Part shown: positions 12,075 to 22,870 of the stretch, piece after piece
Layout: each line of letters begins with the position of its first letter
Position numbering within the stretch: position 1 is the first letter of the stretch
From: Oscheius sp. JU75
Taxonomy: Eukaryota; Nematoda; Chromadorea; Rhabditida; Rhabditidae
Reading direction: 5' to 3'
Assembly (NCBI GenBank): GCA_037178855.1
Contig: JASJZC010000007.1
Span: 2,294,001-2,358,000 of the forward strand
DNA length: 64,000 nucleotides
Notes under the pieces: generated by a model
What the model was told of the DNA's origin: nothing
What the model saw: only the letters and a program-made list of their open reading frames with translations
Database searches by the model: none
Made by a program: the position numbers and the translations under genes

Positions 12075-12113
12075 TTCAAAATGAGACCAAACCAAGTTTG
12101 GTCTCATTTTGAA
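12075..12113. repeat. Perfect 18-bp inverted repeat (hairpin)
   Basis: Arms 12075-12092 and 12096-12113 are exact reverse complements around a 3-nt CAA loop. The surrounding 11489-12250 has no gene I can support; the plus-strand open frame crossing the hairpin (12018-12254) looks accidental. Confidence 0.88.
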
Positions 12114-12250
12114 GCTCGTTTTGATCTGAACGCTCTGTTGGAGCTCGGTAGTCTAAATGATGTGTGCAGAGTAAACTGCTGGTGTTCTGTACTGTCAAGA
12201 GTGAAATGCTTAATGAAAACGTTTATTCAGCAAGTGCCAAATGCTTTAGT

Positions 12251-13079
12251 TTAATTGAGATCTTTTGGATGACTTCTTCTACGCCGTCTATTCAGAACAA
12301 TAGGATGTACGCCAGGAATACGGGACCAGAGGACATTCTGCAGTACATAGGCTACTCCAGGACGAGACGTTCCAATTTCTCTCTCAATGAGTGACCGCTT
12401 CTGGACGGGTGATCGGTTGTAGCTATAGGCGATGTTTATCAGCTCGGCATTCTTATCTTCAATTTCTTGGAAAGGCGCTGATTCTAGTTCGTGCCGCAAT
12501 TGCACCAGATTAAGGGGGTGCAGACTCGGGTACAAGGTGCGAAGTGTGTGTTGAAGTTCTGGACTGAAGCTCTGAAATACAAATACATATTGAAATGTCA
12601 CATAAACTCGACTAACCGCTAATTCTTCTGGAACCTCGTCCATCTTCTCGCGTTCCGACGTATGAGGACACTTTGCGACCTTTCTGATAGCCCGACTGGC
12701 TCTGGAAATGTCGTGAGGTCTTCTCCCTTGTACTTCCATATTGTGATGCTCGTACTCTCTCTCTTTTTCCAAGAACCATTTTAAGGAACTCTGAAAACGT
12801 CTATTCAAAAACGAGGAAAAGCAACAAACCTCTGCGTTATGTTCATCTGCCCATCTCCGCATTTTCTGATTCCTCTCCTGCCTGGTCAGCATCTCATCGG
12901 ACAACAACTGTTTGATCTGATGCTGTGCATGTGCACTATGTCCTCTTTGGATCATGTAAATGATATCCAAATAGTGATTGTCGAGGTGTTCACTTGAAAC
13001 AAGACCTTAAATATTTGTCCGTAACCATTTTATCGTTCTTACCGATGAAAAACAGTATGCAGAGGCTGGTGAAGGTCAT
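12251..13079 (-). CDS. Secreted SXP/RAL-2 (DUF148)-type protein, probable
   Basis: Exons 13079-13043, 13005-12830, 12790-12617 and 12571-12251 encode 235 residues. A signal peptide (MTFTSLCILFFIGLVSS) is split by the first intron. The segment IKQLLSDEMLTRQERNQKMRRWADEHN matches the pattern of the nematode DUF148/SXP-RAL-2 domain: a short helix, LT, a charged helix and a conserved Trp. This family is nematode-restricted; its members are secreted, and some bind divalent cations. The rest is charged and ends in a basic cluster (NRRRRRSHPK), which is longer than the usual 140-190 residues. Introns 2 and 3 are multiples of three and stay open, so retained forms would not shift frame. Family assignment rests on one motif. 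Confidence 0.6.
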
Positions 13080-13462
13080 TTTGAGACTGAGGAGACGGTT
13101 CTATCTTACCACTTATAGGAAGTCTGGAACGGCAAGATAAGACACATCGATTTGGCACTTTTTGAGTGGGAGAAGGGTGGAGTGACTATTAAACTGGAAG
13201 GTGTGAATCGTTATAGGAAGTGATTCAATGTATCGTCATTGACTCTGCTCTTAACGGGGAACCTTTTTATGAGCAGCATTATATTTTTAGCATATCAGCG
13301 GAATAACATTGCTCGAGAAATACACAAGTCAGCTGATAGTTCATCAAAGTTGGTACTGCATACACTATTTGCCGCAAAAACATATTTGTAGTCGAGTTGG
13401 ACTGCTGAAACAAAAACCAGGAACGACGAAACGGCTAGCAGATAACCAGCAGACAGGCCTTT

Positions 13463-14534
13463 TTATCTGCGGACTTTGCAATTGTCGTCCGATATGAGAT
13501 GCCCTTTAAACGTCTGTCTAAAAATATGGATATCTGTACCCGTCTCGTCTACGGTCATACATCTTGAGCTCTTGATCTCCGTGGCGGAAACTGGAGGTAC
13601 ACTAGACGGAATCTGTAAATTTTCCATTATCATTTGACAAGAATGCGTCGCACAGAAGTCTAGACATTGGAAACTAGATCTCTTTGGTAAACACTACGTC
13701 AAATCTTACCTGATTTTGCCACATTATATCTGAGAAGTCAGAAGAAAGATGTTGAGGGTTAAAGACTTGTTTCTTGTGATCCATTTGCAAAACGTGTCTT
13801 GACTTTGGTCCTTTTGCAGCCGCAGTGTATCTACGCCGTTTCTACAAAGTTTCTGATTTTGGGTTAAAGCTTGATTACCTTCGAATGAGCATCCCACTGC
13901 CCAGCTCTCTCCACATACTCAGAAAACTTAAGAAAATGGCTTCAATTGGTGTGATACTTCCCACCCTGTCATGGGCGAGATAGGGTAGTAGTCCCTGTAA
14001 GTTCCTTCTGCTTTTTTTCGTCCGATTGACCAGCACTTGCATTTGCTCAAAAAGGTTCAAGAGGGAAATCTGTCCAGTAAAGTAGGCTACAGGTTCTGTT
14101 TCCTTCTTTTTATAAACGTTGAGTATCATGTTATGAAGACAAAGGAGTTCGTCTTTAGCAAACTTGGCCATGTCATCTGGAGGGATGTCTTTTTCAGCAG
14201 GGAAATCCAGTAGCATCGTTGTGAGGCGAATGAATCTGTCTTTGAAGACTTCTTCCTGATCCGCAGATGGTGTTTTTTTCCAAAGTTACACTGAGAGAGG
14301 CATACTGCTTGACTGCAGGCTCCGGCGTGTTGTTGACAGTCTGACGCTGTGAATCCTGCAAAGTATCATCTGCATAAATCTATTTCGACCCCCCACCATT
14401 ACGTTCCCACAAGCAGTTATGTAACAAACTTGTTGCTCAGAGAGATGTTGACCGACAAGAGACAGGAAAGTACCAGCGGTGAGGTAATCGAGCGGCTCTA
14501 GTGTTCCTTGGTCCATCGCGCGGTCGCAGAGCAT
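13463..14534 (-). CDS. Unrecognised protein, 272 residues
   Basis: Six exons join in phase 0 throughout: 14534-14403, 14355-14290, 14255-13965, 13926-13879, 13841-13710 and 13612-13463. The choice of a 48-nt exon (13926-13879) is forced by frame. Upstream the reading frame is open back to a TTCAG acceptor at 14550, so the start could be a splice-leader site just before the ATG at 14534. The product is mainly helical in the middle (FKDRFIRLTTMLLDFP, then a Leu-rich stretch with NLFEQMQVLVNRTKK). It turns basic (KKRRRYTAAAKGPKSR) and polar at the end. No signal peptide or known motif is seen. The basic stretch would fit a nuclear protein, but that is a guess. Confidence 0.6.
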
Positions 14535-15021
14535 ACCGGGCAAGAAGAACTGAACACTCTAATTGATCGCTGGAAGAGCGAAGAGGGCCTGTAAACTATT
14601 TATTGGGATTCTTTTGGAAGAGCTATGGGTGCCTTGTAAAAAAAGGCACAGGACTAACGGTTAATGCTGATTTCATGACAGAGAACACAGTGATTAGTCA
14701 CTATAGAGTGCCGAGCAAAGTTTTGATAACATATGATAGCATATCCTATTGCTATCATCAAAACTATGTTTTGACTCTGTAAGAATTGCCGTCTATTTCG
14801 AGAGGAACCCAGTTTTGAGAACATTTGGAAAGAAAAGAAGATGGAAGACATCCTTAGAATAGTCGCAGTGTGAAAGTTTCTTTGGTCATACAGGTGGACT
14901 ATTTTGAGAGAAAAATGTAACCCATAAGCATAGCCGCCCTTTGTATAAATGGGCGTGCTCTGTGACTCGTTTTTGGTTGCGCTCATGTGTCTTGGTGTAT
15001 TCCCATTAGCATATTGTTACA

Positions 15022-15496
15022 ATGCGGCCGGTCAACTGCTTTCTGGTATCGATTCTTTCAAGTCACTACAGTTATCCCATTTTTCAGCTTTTCGTTTGTG
15101 TCCTGAGCGCTAGTAGCAGGGCTATCCCTGATGAGCATTTCGTTTTATTAGTCACTCATCCAATGACGGTTCGGATCAACTTCGCGTTTGAATATCACTA
15201 CCCTATCTTTTTTCGTCATCGCTTTCTGGTTTGTATGGCGAAACATTCATTATTAATTTGAGAGTACAGGTTACATCCAATTTTAACGATATCGTTGCTG
15301 AGTACGAAGGAGTTGCGTTCTAGAAGTTTGACAACCACTTCCTCATTCATTATCCTCTGAGGAATCGCATGTATGAGGATGATTACGAGGTGTACTTCTT
15401 TTCTAACTGTTCAGCTCTAGAACACCAAGCTTTGCGGTTGAGGTATCTGTCCATTTGGAGCGCTACCCTGGTGTGAGCTTCATGTTTACTACGTAA
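15022..15496 (+). CDS. Small secreted protein, 112 residues
   Basis: Exons 15022-15045, 15088-15228, 15270-15293, 15324-15391 and 15415-15496. The first two exons build a signal peptide (MRPVNCFLLFVCVLSASSRA). The mature protein is rich in Phe, Tyr and His, with YHYPIFFRHRFL and later LRNRMYEDDYEV. No family is recognised. Two introns are very short: 30 nt (15294-15323) and 23 nt (15392-15414). The 23-nt one carries a good CTAAC branch-like motif before CTGTTCAG. Without them the frame hits a TAG at 15321. The last junction is uncertain; a further exon after 15490 is possible but changes the C-terminus only. Confidence 0.45.
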
Positions 15497-16016
15497 TCTT
15501 TGCCAAGTTGAATAACCAATCATATGATCAATATTAGGTTGTTTACAAAGTTATGCCAATTGTCGTGTAAGCAACCACTGCTGACCTATTTTATGTGTAT
15601 AACTAACAATCTAAAACACACTAGAATGCTCCTTTTCACGCGTATTTCTTAGAAAAGAAGACTACTCTTGTTTCTACATCTTTATCTTATACAGTCCTCA
15701 TTCGTTCACCTCGAGGAGTGAAGCGAGATGCTGCCTAGAGAAGAGTTGTAGGTAAGACCCTTTCCTTTTGTACTCGAATCGCAGTGTCGTCCGTCTGCCG
15801 TCTCCTTTTCCATGACTCTTTCTTTCAATTCATTTTTGTAGCCTTCAATCTCTCCTATCCTCCTTATCTCTTGCACATTTTCCATCTTCCCTGAACAAAA
15901 ACAATTAAGACAAGTTTCAAAGGGAGCTTTTCCAACGCAATCATTGAAAACATGACATATTCATTGTCGTGACTAGCGGTGAAAAGGTTATACCAATATA
16001 ATGCAGTACCCGGAAA

Positions 16017-18372
16017 TTAAATTAAAGTTTCAAGAGTCTCGGCAACAAGCGTTTCGTTGTCACGGCAAGGATATCGTGAAGAGGCTTCTTCTGATGACAG
16101 TCGCGATTTGGGATTAGTCTGGAGGAGAGATCTGAGGAGCTCTCGGAGCTCTTCTTCAGTGTCATTGTATGGCTAAAAGTAAGTTGCTTTTGAAAACTAG
16201 TTCGTAACACTCACAGGGAAGTTCAGCTTTAGTCTCTTCTTATAGTAGTCCTGGTAGCTCCAATAGACAAGTTGGTTTCTGAAAGCGAATAGTTTGACAG
16301 TCAATAAAATTAGACTTGCCCGTCAATGAAGGTTTCAGTGAACATGTTCCAGTCCATTGAGTAAATGTTCCGGTCTATCCGGTAGAGGTGTTCTCCAGCT
16401 TTGACTGGATCTGAGGCATCATATTCTTCAAGCGACCAGTGTCCCGGATAAATGAGATCGATGGCCAAGATCCCAACTGACCACATGTCCACTCTGGAGT
16501 CAACCCGATGACCTAAGTCCAATTGTTAAAGAGAGAGTTGGAATGCTTACCAAGAATAACTTCCGGAGCTCTATAGCTGGCTTGCTGGATCATTCCAACA
16601 TGATAGGCTTCCTTATCCGACATTGTGAGACAGCTATTATAATCAGTCAGCAAGATGTCAATGTTGTTCATCATTGCCTAAACAATGTCATGCCTTTTGT
16701 AGTTTATCCTCTTAATTCATTATACTGATCGACACGGGCTCTAGGTATAAGTTTAAATGAAAGGGCTTGAAAGAAATTTCAATTTTAAAACTATGAAAAG
16801 CTTACGTGGTTTCCTTGCTGATACAGGTGTGCGTTTTTGAATAGCACATTAGAAGGACATACATCAGCGTGAATAAACCCGAGTTTGTGGATTTCCGCCA
16901 CCGCACTGATCAGCTGTGCCATGACCTTGTATATTTGAGAGTCTGTCAGAGCAAAGTGGAAAATTCTCTGCAAATTTCTTTCAATATAAAAGTAACCAAG
17001 AACGTACACGCATTCTTTCTAGATTCACGTCATACAGCTTTGACACGCTGATATGATAGGTTCCGAGCTTTCCAATTGCAAAAGGGATTAAAAGATGCGG
17101 ATTGTTCTGACGGAGCTTTTTTCTATTGAATAGCTCCTCTATCAGCTCTCTATTATCCGCTCTGGCACTGACCTTGATGCAAACCCGGTTTGACTGAAGA
17201 TTATTATCAAAGAAAATGCAAAAAGGAACTACACTGTTGTCCCATCCACTGTAGATAAGAGAATCGTTGCTCCAGTTGACAATGTCTTGCATAATATCTA
17301 AAACTAGTATTTAAGATTTGGTCAGTATACTCACAATCTTCGCAGATCACGGTTCCAGCCATGTTGAGTGTTTCCAGATCGTTAAATTTCTGTACAAGGT
17401 AGTCAGATGGGATGAGGATGGAATGCCCTAAAGCAATGTGGTAACCAGGACGTTTTTAAGTGCTTAGCATCAAACTGTTCACAGTTTACTCACAGAGTCC
17501 GAGCATCATCCTTTCTGTCATAAAAGCATTCTCAAAATCTTCCTCTTTTGGAGAAAGCGTCATCTCGGGAATCGGCCTGTTCAGCTCTTTCGGCCTCTGA
17601 GGCGGATTGAAGAAGTTCCCCAACTGTTTTCGCACTTCTAAACACTCTGATCAAAAAAAAGTAATAAATCGCACGTTTCGTAGTGGCTCTGCTAGGTGCG
17701 CTTTTCTTCTTCTCCTTCTTGATTTTCTCGATACAATGGATAACAGGATCATAAAGTGGTTCAAAGTATGCTGTCCTCTCGTAGTCATCTAAAACAGACG
17801 AGTAACTGAAAAAATTAGTAACACCCACTATCTTCTTCCTCAATTTTGTTTTTTGGCTCAAAGCATGCTGCTTGGTCGTAGTCATCTACAATGTGGCAAA
17901 TAAGTGAAAAATTTGAAGGCTGACTGTTTCTTTCTTCAAATTTCATTTCCATTTGAAAGATGTCGGGTGCCATAACAGCGCTTTGTTGTTCTTCAGCAAT
18001 TTTTTTTTTCGTAAGAGCTTAAACAATTTTATAAAGAATGTAAGAAACATCATACCTTTGCTCATATCGTACCCATTGGACTCTCGCTTCTTAATAGATG
18101 CTGTCCGTTTCCGTTTTGATTTAACAACAGGCTTGGGAAGAAGAACATGGTGTTCAAACTGTGTGTCTTCTTCAAGACTATACATTCCTTCTTCCTTAAA
18201 TAGAGGGTCCGGAAATGGATCCAAGACATCTTCGGTTATGAATGCATCCACTTCGAGGAATCGATTAACTTGAAAAGGTTGGCCTGAATTACTTGCTATG
18301 CTTACAATTGCACGAAGACTTACTCTCTAGTTGTTCTGTTTTTTCCACTAATATTGTACCCTTCTTAGACAT
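16017..18372 (-). CDS. Divergent protein kinase, CMGC-like
   Basis: Twelve exons encode 548 residues: 18372-18324, 18268-18056, 17885-17829, 17788-17675, 17646-17494, 17427-17335, 17297-17008, 16967-16806, 16677-16551, 16512-16316, 16250-16215 and 16172-16017. The kinase domain covers about residues 240-530. Visible motifs are the Lys in VCIKVSAR, a helix-C candidate (ELIEELFNRKKL), the catalytic loop HADVCPSNVLF (HRD changed to HAD, Asp and Asn kept), DYN in place of DFG, and the APE segment SYRAPEVILG. Next come VDSRVDMWSVGILAIDL and LLQTNPKSRLSSEEA. The SYRAPEVILG and DMWSVG wording resembles CMGC kinases such as DYRK/HIPK. Key acidic residues are kept, so activity is possible. The first 220 residues are acidic and basic patches of unknown fold; exons 3 and 4 look like a tandem duplication (both begin near DDY and contain FEP). 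Confidence 0.88.
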
Positions 18373-19499
18373 TGGTTGTAACCTAAAAAGATTGTTAGTT
18401 CTTTGAAAGAAGAAGAAAAAAAGTTCTATGCTGGCATGGGGGCGTACAACGTGGTGAGGACACCGAAACCATTAACGAACACAGCGTCTTGTGGAGGGGA
18501 GAGAGGCTTGATTGAGAGAAAAAGAAAACAAAGCTGAAACCATTTTGTTTGGCCTTATTGTGGGTGTGCTGAAACGTGGCAACTGAATGGCTTTTCACAG
18601 AAAAGACTTATTGAAGGAAGGAACAAGAATTTTTTTTTAATGAGAACAGCAGTGAAAATATGAAACACTTTGTTTGCGGAACCGTTCATCGGGAAGACAT
18701 TAGCGAATTAGATTCTTTTGAAATTAAGAAGATATGTACGATTGAAAAGGACCATCTGTGTGAATTTTGCTGCGGAATACAATTATAGATGCCACAGTAA
18801 ATGTGCTACAATCGGCATTAAAGGATGTGCAGCATGATGCCCTACCGCAAAGACGACCATCAACAAAGTCGAGCATCAAACATTATAGCTACTCGAAAGT
18901 TCTATAAGTTGGAAGCATCGGTAAAAACGTATCGGATCATTCAAGGAAAATTCCAGACAGTGCTATAAAACGCAGAATCTGATGATTTAGATGTGAATGC
19001 TGCACACAATCGTCAAAGAAATGGGAGTATGCGACCAATCACAAGTGAATGAAGTTCCCAAAAGTGTATCGGCGACAGCAGTCCGATCCTGTGAGTCCGA
19101 TGTCTATCATACTTGCTTATTTGGTAATAATACACCACCAAAACATCACTCGCGGTTCGCCATGTATCCGAACTATGTTCTCAATTCTCGAGTCGTATAA
19201 ATAAGATGCGCAACTGACAATCTCTTTCAGTGAGAAGTGAGTAGGGAGAGCCAAATGTAATCTGTGCCGTTCGCTTTCTTCTCATATGGGAAAAAATTAG
19301 CAATGTTCTTTTCCGACAACGTTAATTCACAGCTGCAGTTCAGGTTCTGACCTACACGCCCATTTCAGTCCCTTTCGATGCTTTCGAATTTCCGAAAGGG
19401 CAGCGAAGTCGCCGAAGACGGCTTTCTATACTGAAACAGAAAGTTACTCAATCCAGTAAATTTCGATGCCCGACTTGTTAAACTTTAAAAAAGCACTTT
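18373..19499. other. Intergenic, no gene recognised
   Basis: Several short open frames on both strands show no coding signal. At about 19368-19401 a short inverted repeat has arms CCCTTTCG and CGAAAGGG. Confidence 0.5.
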
Positions 19500-19935
19500 A
19501 AGTGGTCACTGCATCTGCACGTCTCTTCACTGATGCCGCTATCCTCTGCTGCCGGGCCTTCACTGAATATGGTCTCTTTCTCTGCATTCTTCCTATTCCG
19601 CCTCCTAACGCTTGTTCGTTAGGTAAAGTAGGGGCAATTCTTCAAGCGGTTCTTTCCAGGGAACCCATCTGGCTTCTTGTAGAGCCCGATGTCGATGTCT
19701 TCTAGAATGAAGAATTTCTAGGAATAAGGATTGTGGGTGCTTCATTTTCTGTACATCAAAACTTTCCAGCCAATGTCAACGTTGTCAATTTTGAAGAAAT
19801 CTCTATAAAACCAGTGTGAGACGTTATGGACACAGTCAGGTTCTCAGACAGCCTTTCGAGCCATTCTATTGCGAGATTCTATACTAGCGGAAGAACGAAT
19901 GAACAGCTTTGCAAAACTAGGAACAAATACGCCGA
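19500..19935 (+). repeat. Dispersed repeat, copy 1 (partial)
   Basis: Diverged but clearly related by eye to 24055-24525 in the same orientation. Shared blocks include CTGCACGTCTCT, CTGAATATGG, TCTTTCTCTGC and CCGCCTCCTAA. There is no open frame of note, so it is probably a non-coding mobile or foldback family. The downstream block present in the second copy (24535-24748) is missing here. Confidence 0.75.
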
Positions 19936-20070
19936 TGATTTTTACGATTTTCAATCATGTCGCCCATTCCTGTAAGATTTCCTATCATTTTTAGTATGCC
20001 CATGGAACTATGTGTGCACATAACCAAGCAGACTACTTTAGTGAGTCCTTAAAACACTTCCAGACGACTT

Positions 20071-21546
20071 TCAAAAGTCTTTGTTCACGTAGCTAAAACA
20101 AATCAGAAAGAACAAAATACCCAATGGAAAGCACAGACAAGTCATGTGGACACATCCCTGAAAATCCTTCTTTTGTGACGGTACAAAACTGAAGTAACAA
20201 ACTAAACAAAACGTTGTTCGACATTTTTCGCAGTTTTGCAGACATGGCAATCCATTGCTTGTTGATAATGTAAGATGAGCCAACTACGCAAAAAATCGCT
20301 ACTGTAAAGTGAATAGAAAATTAAAACATGCAAATGAGAAAGGCTTGAACCAGTTTTTTGTGGAATTGAATCGGTTGTAGACTAATTCATTGGCAAGCTC
20401 TGGATATACCTGAAACTATAAAGTTTATCCTGTTCTATTAAAAGCGCATCTTTTTGAGCATAAAGAAACCAAGATGAAGTAGTTATTTCAATGATTGATG
20501 ATCATTAAATATGACAGTAAGCATTACACTGGCCTCACCAAAATGTGTACTGTATGAGAAGTGATCTATATCCTTTGGTGACAGTAGTCGGTGTAAGTTT
20601 AAGAATACAGAACAGGCTCAAAGTGGCAAGAGGTCCTGTGACACATGGTATATAGTGAAGAGCGGATACATTGACTCATCAATATCCACAAGGCACTACA
20701 AGTGTATGAATACTCAACAAGGAGTCTAATGTGGAAGATAGCGGGAGCACGAATCAGCAGAAGTTGAAGACTGTTTTCCGCGGTAAAATGCACCTGCAGG
20801 TATGCTAGATTCAAGAGATCAATTAGCACGTGTTTACAGTCTGTCTCCGTACCCAATTTTAGAGTTAGAGTGTGCTCGCTACAGTATTAAAAACGGCAAA
20901 TGGCCAAGCAAAAGACAGAGATACCATGTAGATCACTCTTCCATACTTTCCAGTCTCCACACTTAACTTATAAAATGATTTAAAAATGAGCCTCAGCCTT
21001 TTGTAAGAAAAAAAACGGAGAAATCTCAATGTTGACACGTTTAAAAGTTTAACTACTACCGAAGTCAGTCTAAGGTAAGCATTGGAGGCTGAAATGAAAC
21101 CACGGAAAACAGAACACAATCAATGTCTGCTGCTAAGAACTTCAACATCTGATTCGAACGATCTTTCGAAAAAAATATTTATCAACCCAAATGAATTGGA
21201 TTCAAGTGATGTCTTCGTGCCTCCTTTCTCCGATAAGTCGCAATATTTTGAAGCTCAAGGATATCTACCTCAAGCATTTGCTCGTTTAGTCTTTGTTTCA
21301 TTTCGCCGGACGATATCTGAAAGCCTATTTGTTAGAAGTGTGAGAAAGCTACCTTTGAAGAGACCAGTGCCCCACATGATCAGTCCGAGAGAGACACTAA
21401 CCAAGAAGAGATGCAGACTGTTAGCTTTCCACGCGCTCCAAAGAGCCACAACTGTTTTGACAATAAAGTAGACGTCATTTCTCTTAGATTTGCATACTGT
21501 TGATAGAGAAATAGCTCACCAGACGAACAAGCTCTTTGTGGATCAT
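20071..21546 (-). pseudogene. Probable 7TM chemoreceptor, atypical or decayed
   Basis: Exons 21546-21520, 21482-21353 and a third starting at 21088 join in frame. They give a start directly after a TTTTCAACAG acceptor and a hydrophobic segment (LHLFLVSVSLGLIMWGTGLF). Farther on are KYGRVIYMVSLSFAWPFAVF, a loop-like VYPELANELVYNRF and a receptor-like IAMSAKLRKMSNNVLFSLLLQ. The last of these resembles the charged linker before TM6 in Str/Srh receptors. The end, open to 20071, offers only one more hydrophobic segment (CFPLGILFFLICFSY), so TM6-TM7 are incomplete. The middle exons (about 20950-20330) could not be joined in frame. It is either a diverged receptor class or a receptor losing function. 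Confidence 0.4.
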
Positions 21547-22079
21547 CTGTTGAAAATGTAGATTAGAATGTTGGTGGAAAAGCATGCCAGCCAGAAGTGG
21601 GGTCAGTTGACAAGAAGGAGAATGTAGGGAATGTGAGACACCTTTTAGCATTTGACATGTTAATCGCAGGCCAAATGGCTTGTTCTCAGTTTAGACCATT
21701 ACCAGAAGAAATTGGTTGCAGATTCGAAAAGGCTACAGTGAATTCTAGACAACTGGTTGAGAGAAAGTACTTACTTTCATGCAACATGAACAAAAGTACA
21801 TACCGAACGAAACGATAGCATGTGTTCAACTTTCAGGAAAGTGAATCATATCTGCTATGTTCGGTCGAAATGATTCGCGCAGTATGCATCATGGACGATT
21901 CACTCTCGCAGAACACGAAAAGACTGGAGGGAAGTCTCCTAGCTTTAATTTTTTCTGCCGCATCTGCCAGACATTGTTTGTTTCTTGTATGAAACAATAT
22001 GTTTTTAGAGAATAGTACATACTGCCTTTTTTCTGTAATATCTGCCGAGCATTGGTCATACATTTCTTGAGTTAAGCCT

Positions 22080-22625
22080 GGGCAGCTCGAGCCAGTTTTT
22101 GACCTGTCGACCAGCTTGGCTCGATTGGGCCTTTCGAGCGGCTCGGTTCAAGCAATTGGGTGGGTTACCTTAGACTACGGTATACTATCCCAAACACCTT
22201 GGGTCGAGCAGCTTGGCTCGTTTGTTCTTCGCGCCTGCTGGTTTTAAACTTATGAGCCTATTTTATTAAAGATCTGACGTCTAAGTCTGTCTGTTTGTGT
22301 GTCGCCTTGCTCGCAAGGGCTGACAGAAGCTGACAAAAGTTGACATAGGCTGATATAAGTTGACCTTAGTTGACAGAAATTAACTTAAGCTAACATAAGC
22401 TGACAGAGGGTGACAAGGTGATAAAACCTGACTTAAGCTGCCAGGAGCTGACATTTTAGCGCTATCAACTCTTTAATTTCTTTATATGGCCATACTGGTA
22501 TGGAAAATTCGCTCCGGCTCAAGCGGCTCTGCTCAAACAAGTCAGCCGAGCAGCTCGGCTCGAGTATTTCGACTGAGCTGTTCGAGCTTACGGCTCGGAG
22601 ACCCTCTTCGTGCCAGTTCGAATAC
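22080..22625. repeat. Clustered GGCTCG/CGAGC motifs flanking a 10-bp tandem repeat
   Basis: From about 22320 to 22453 the sequence is built of roughly 13 degenerate 10-bp units of the form GCTGACANAA / GTTGACATAG. On both sides (22085-22225 and 22505-22605) the motif GGCTCG or its complement CGAGC recurs many times, some of it palindromic. No gene is seen. The symmetric arrangement suggests a single repetitive element rather than three independent repeats. Confidence 0.8.
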
Positions 22626-22642
22626 GGCTTACTGTTAATGAT

Positions 22643-22870
22643 GTGGTTCAACAGTTTCTATCATATTCGTCACTATTATAACAATCATAAATAAATTGTA
22701 AGGTCGATAAGCGACAGTCTGAGTCATTCTAAATCAACCATCTCTCTGTTTCGTGCCCCAAATTTGCTGGCCCGTTTTCCTCGATTTTGATGCCGTTTGC
22801 GGGCGCTCTGTTTCATATAGAATATTTTCTAACTGATAATGGGAAAAGGATTGATCAGAAGGAAACACGC
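22643..22870 (+). repeat. Dispersed repeat block, HAD-gene copy
   Basis: Closely related to 24535-24748. Shared blocks include CACTATTATAA, GTCGATAAGCGACAGTCTGA, CTGGCCCGTTTTCCTCGAT, TTTTCTAACTGATAATGG and AAGGATTGATCA. The block runs through the first annotated start codon of the phosphatase gene at 22839. Confidence 0.85.

Noticed and set aside
20330-20950. Exact middle exons of the minus-strand receptor
   Set aside because: Several open stretches look membrane-like but no combination keeps frame with the outer exons, so none is listed.
21082-21471. A 129-codon plus frame
   Set aside because: It is antisense to the spliced membrane-protein exons at 21482-21353 and has poor composition.
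22320-22453. CRISPR-like array
   Set aside because: Units are 10 bp without spacers, degenerate, and in a eukaryotic genome.
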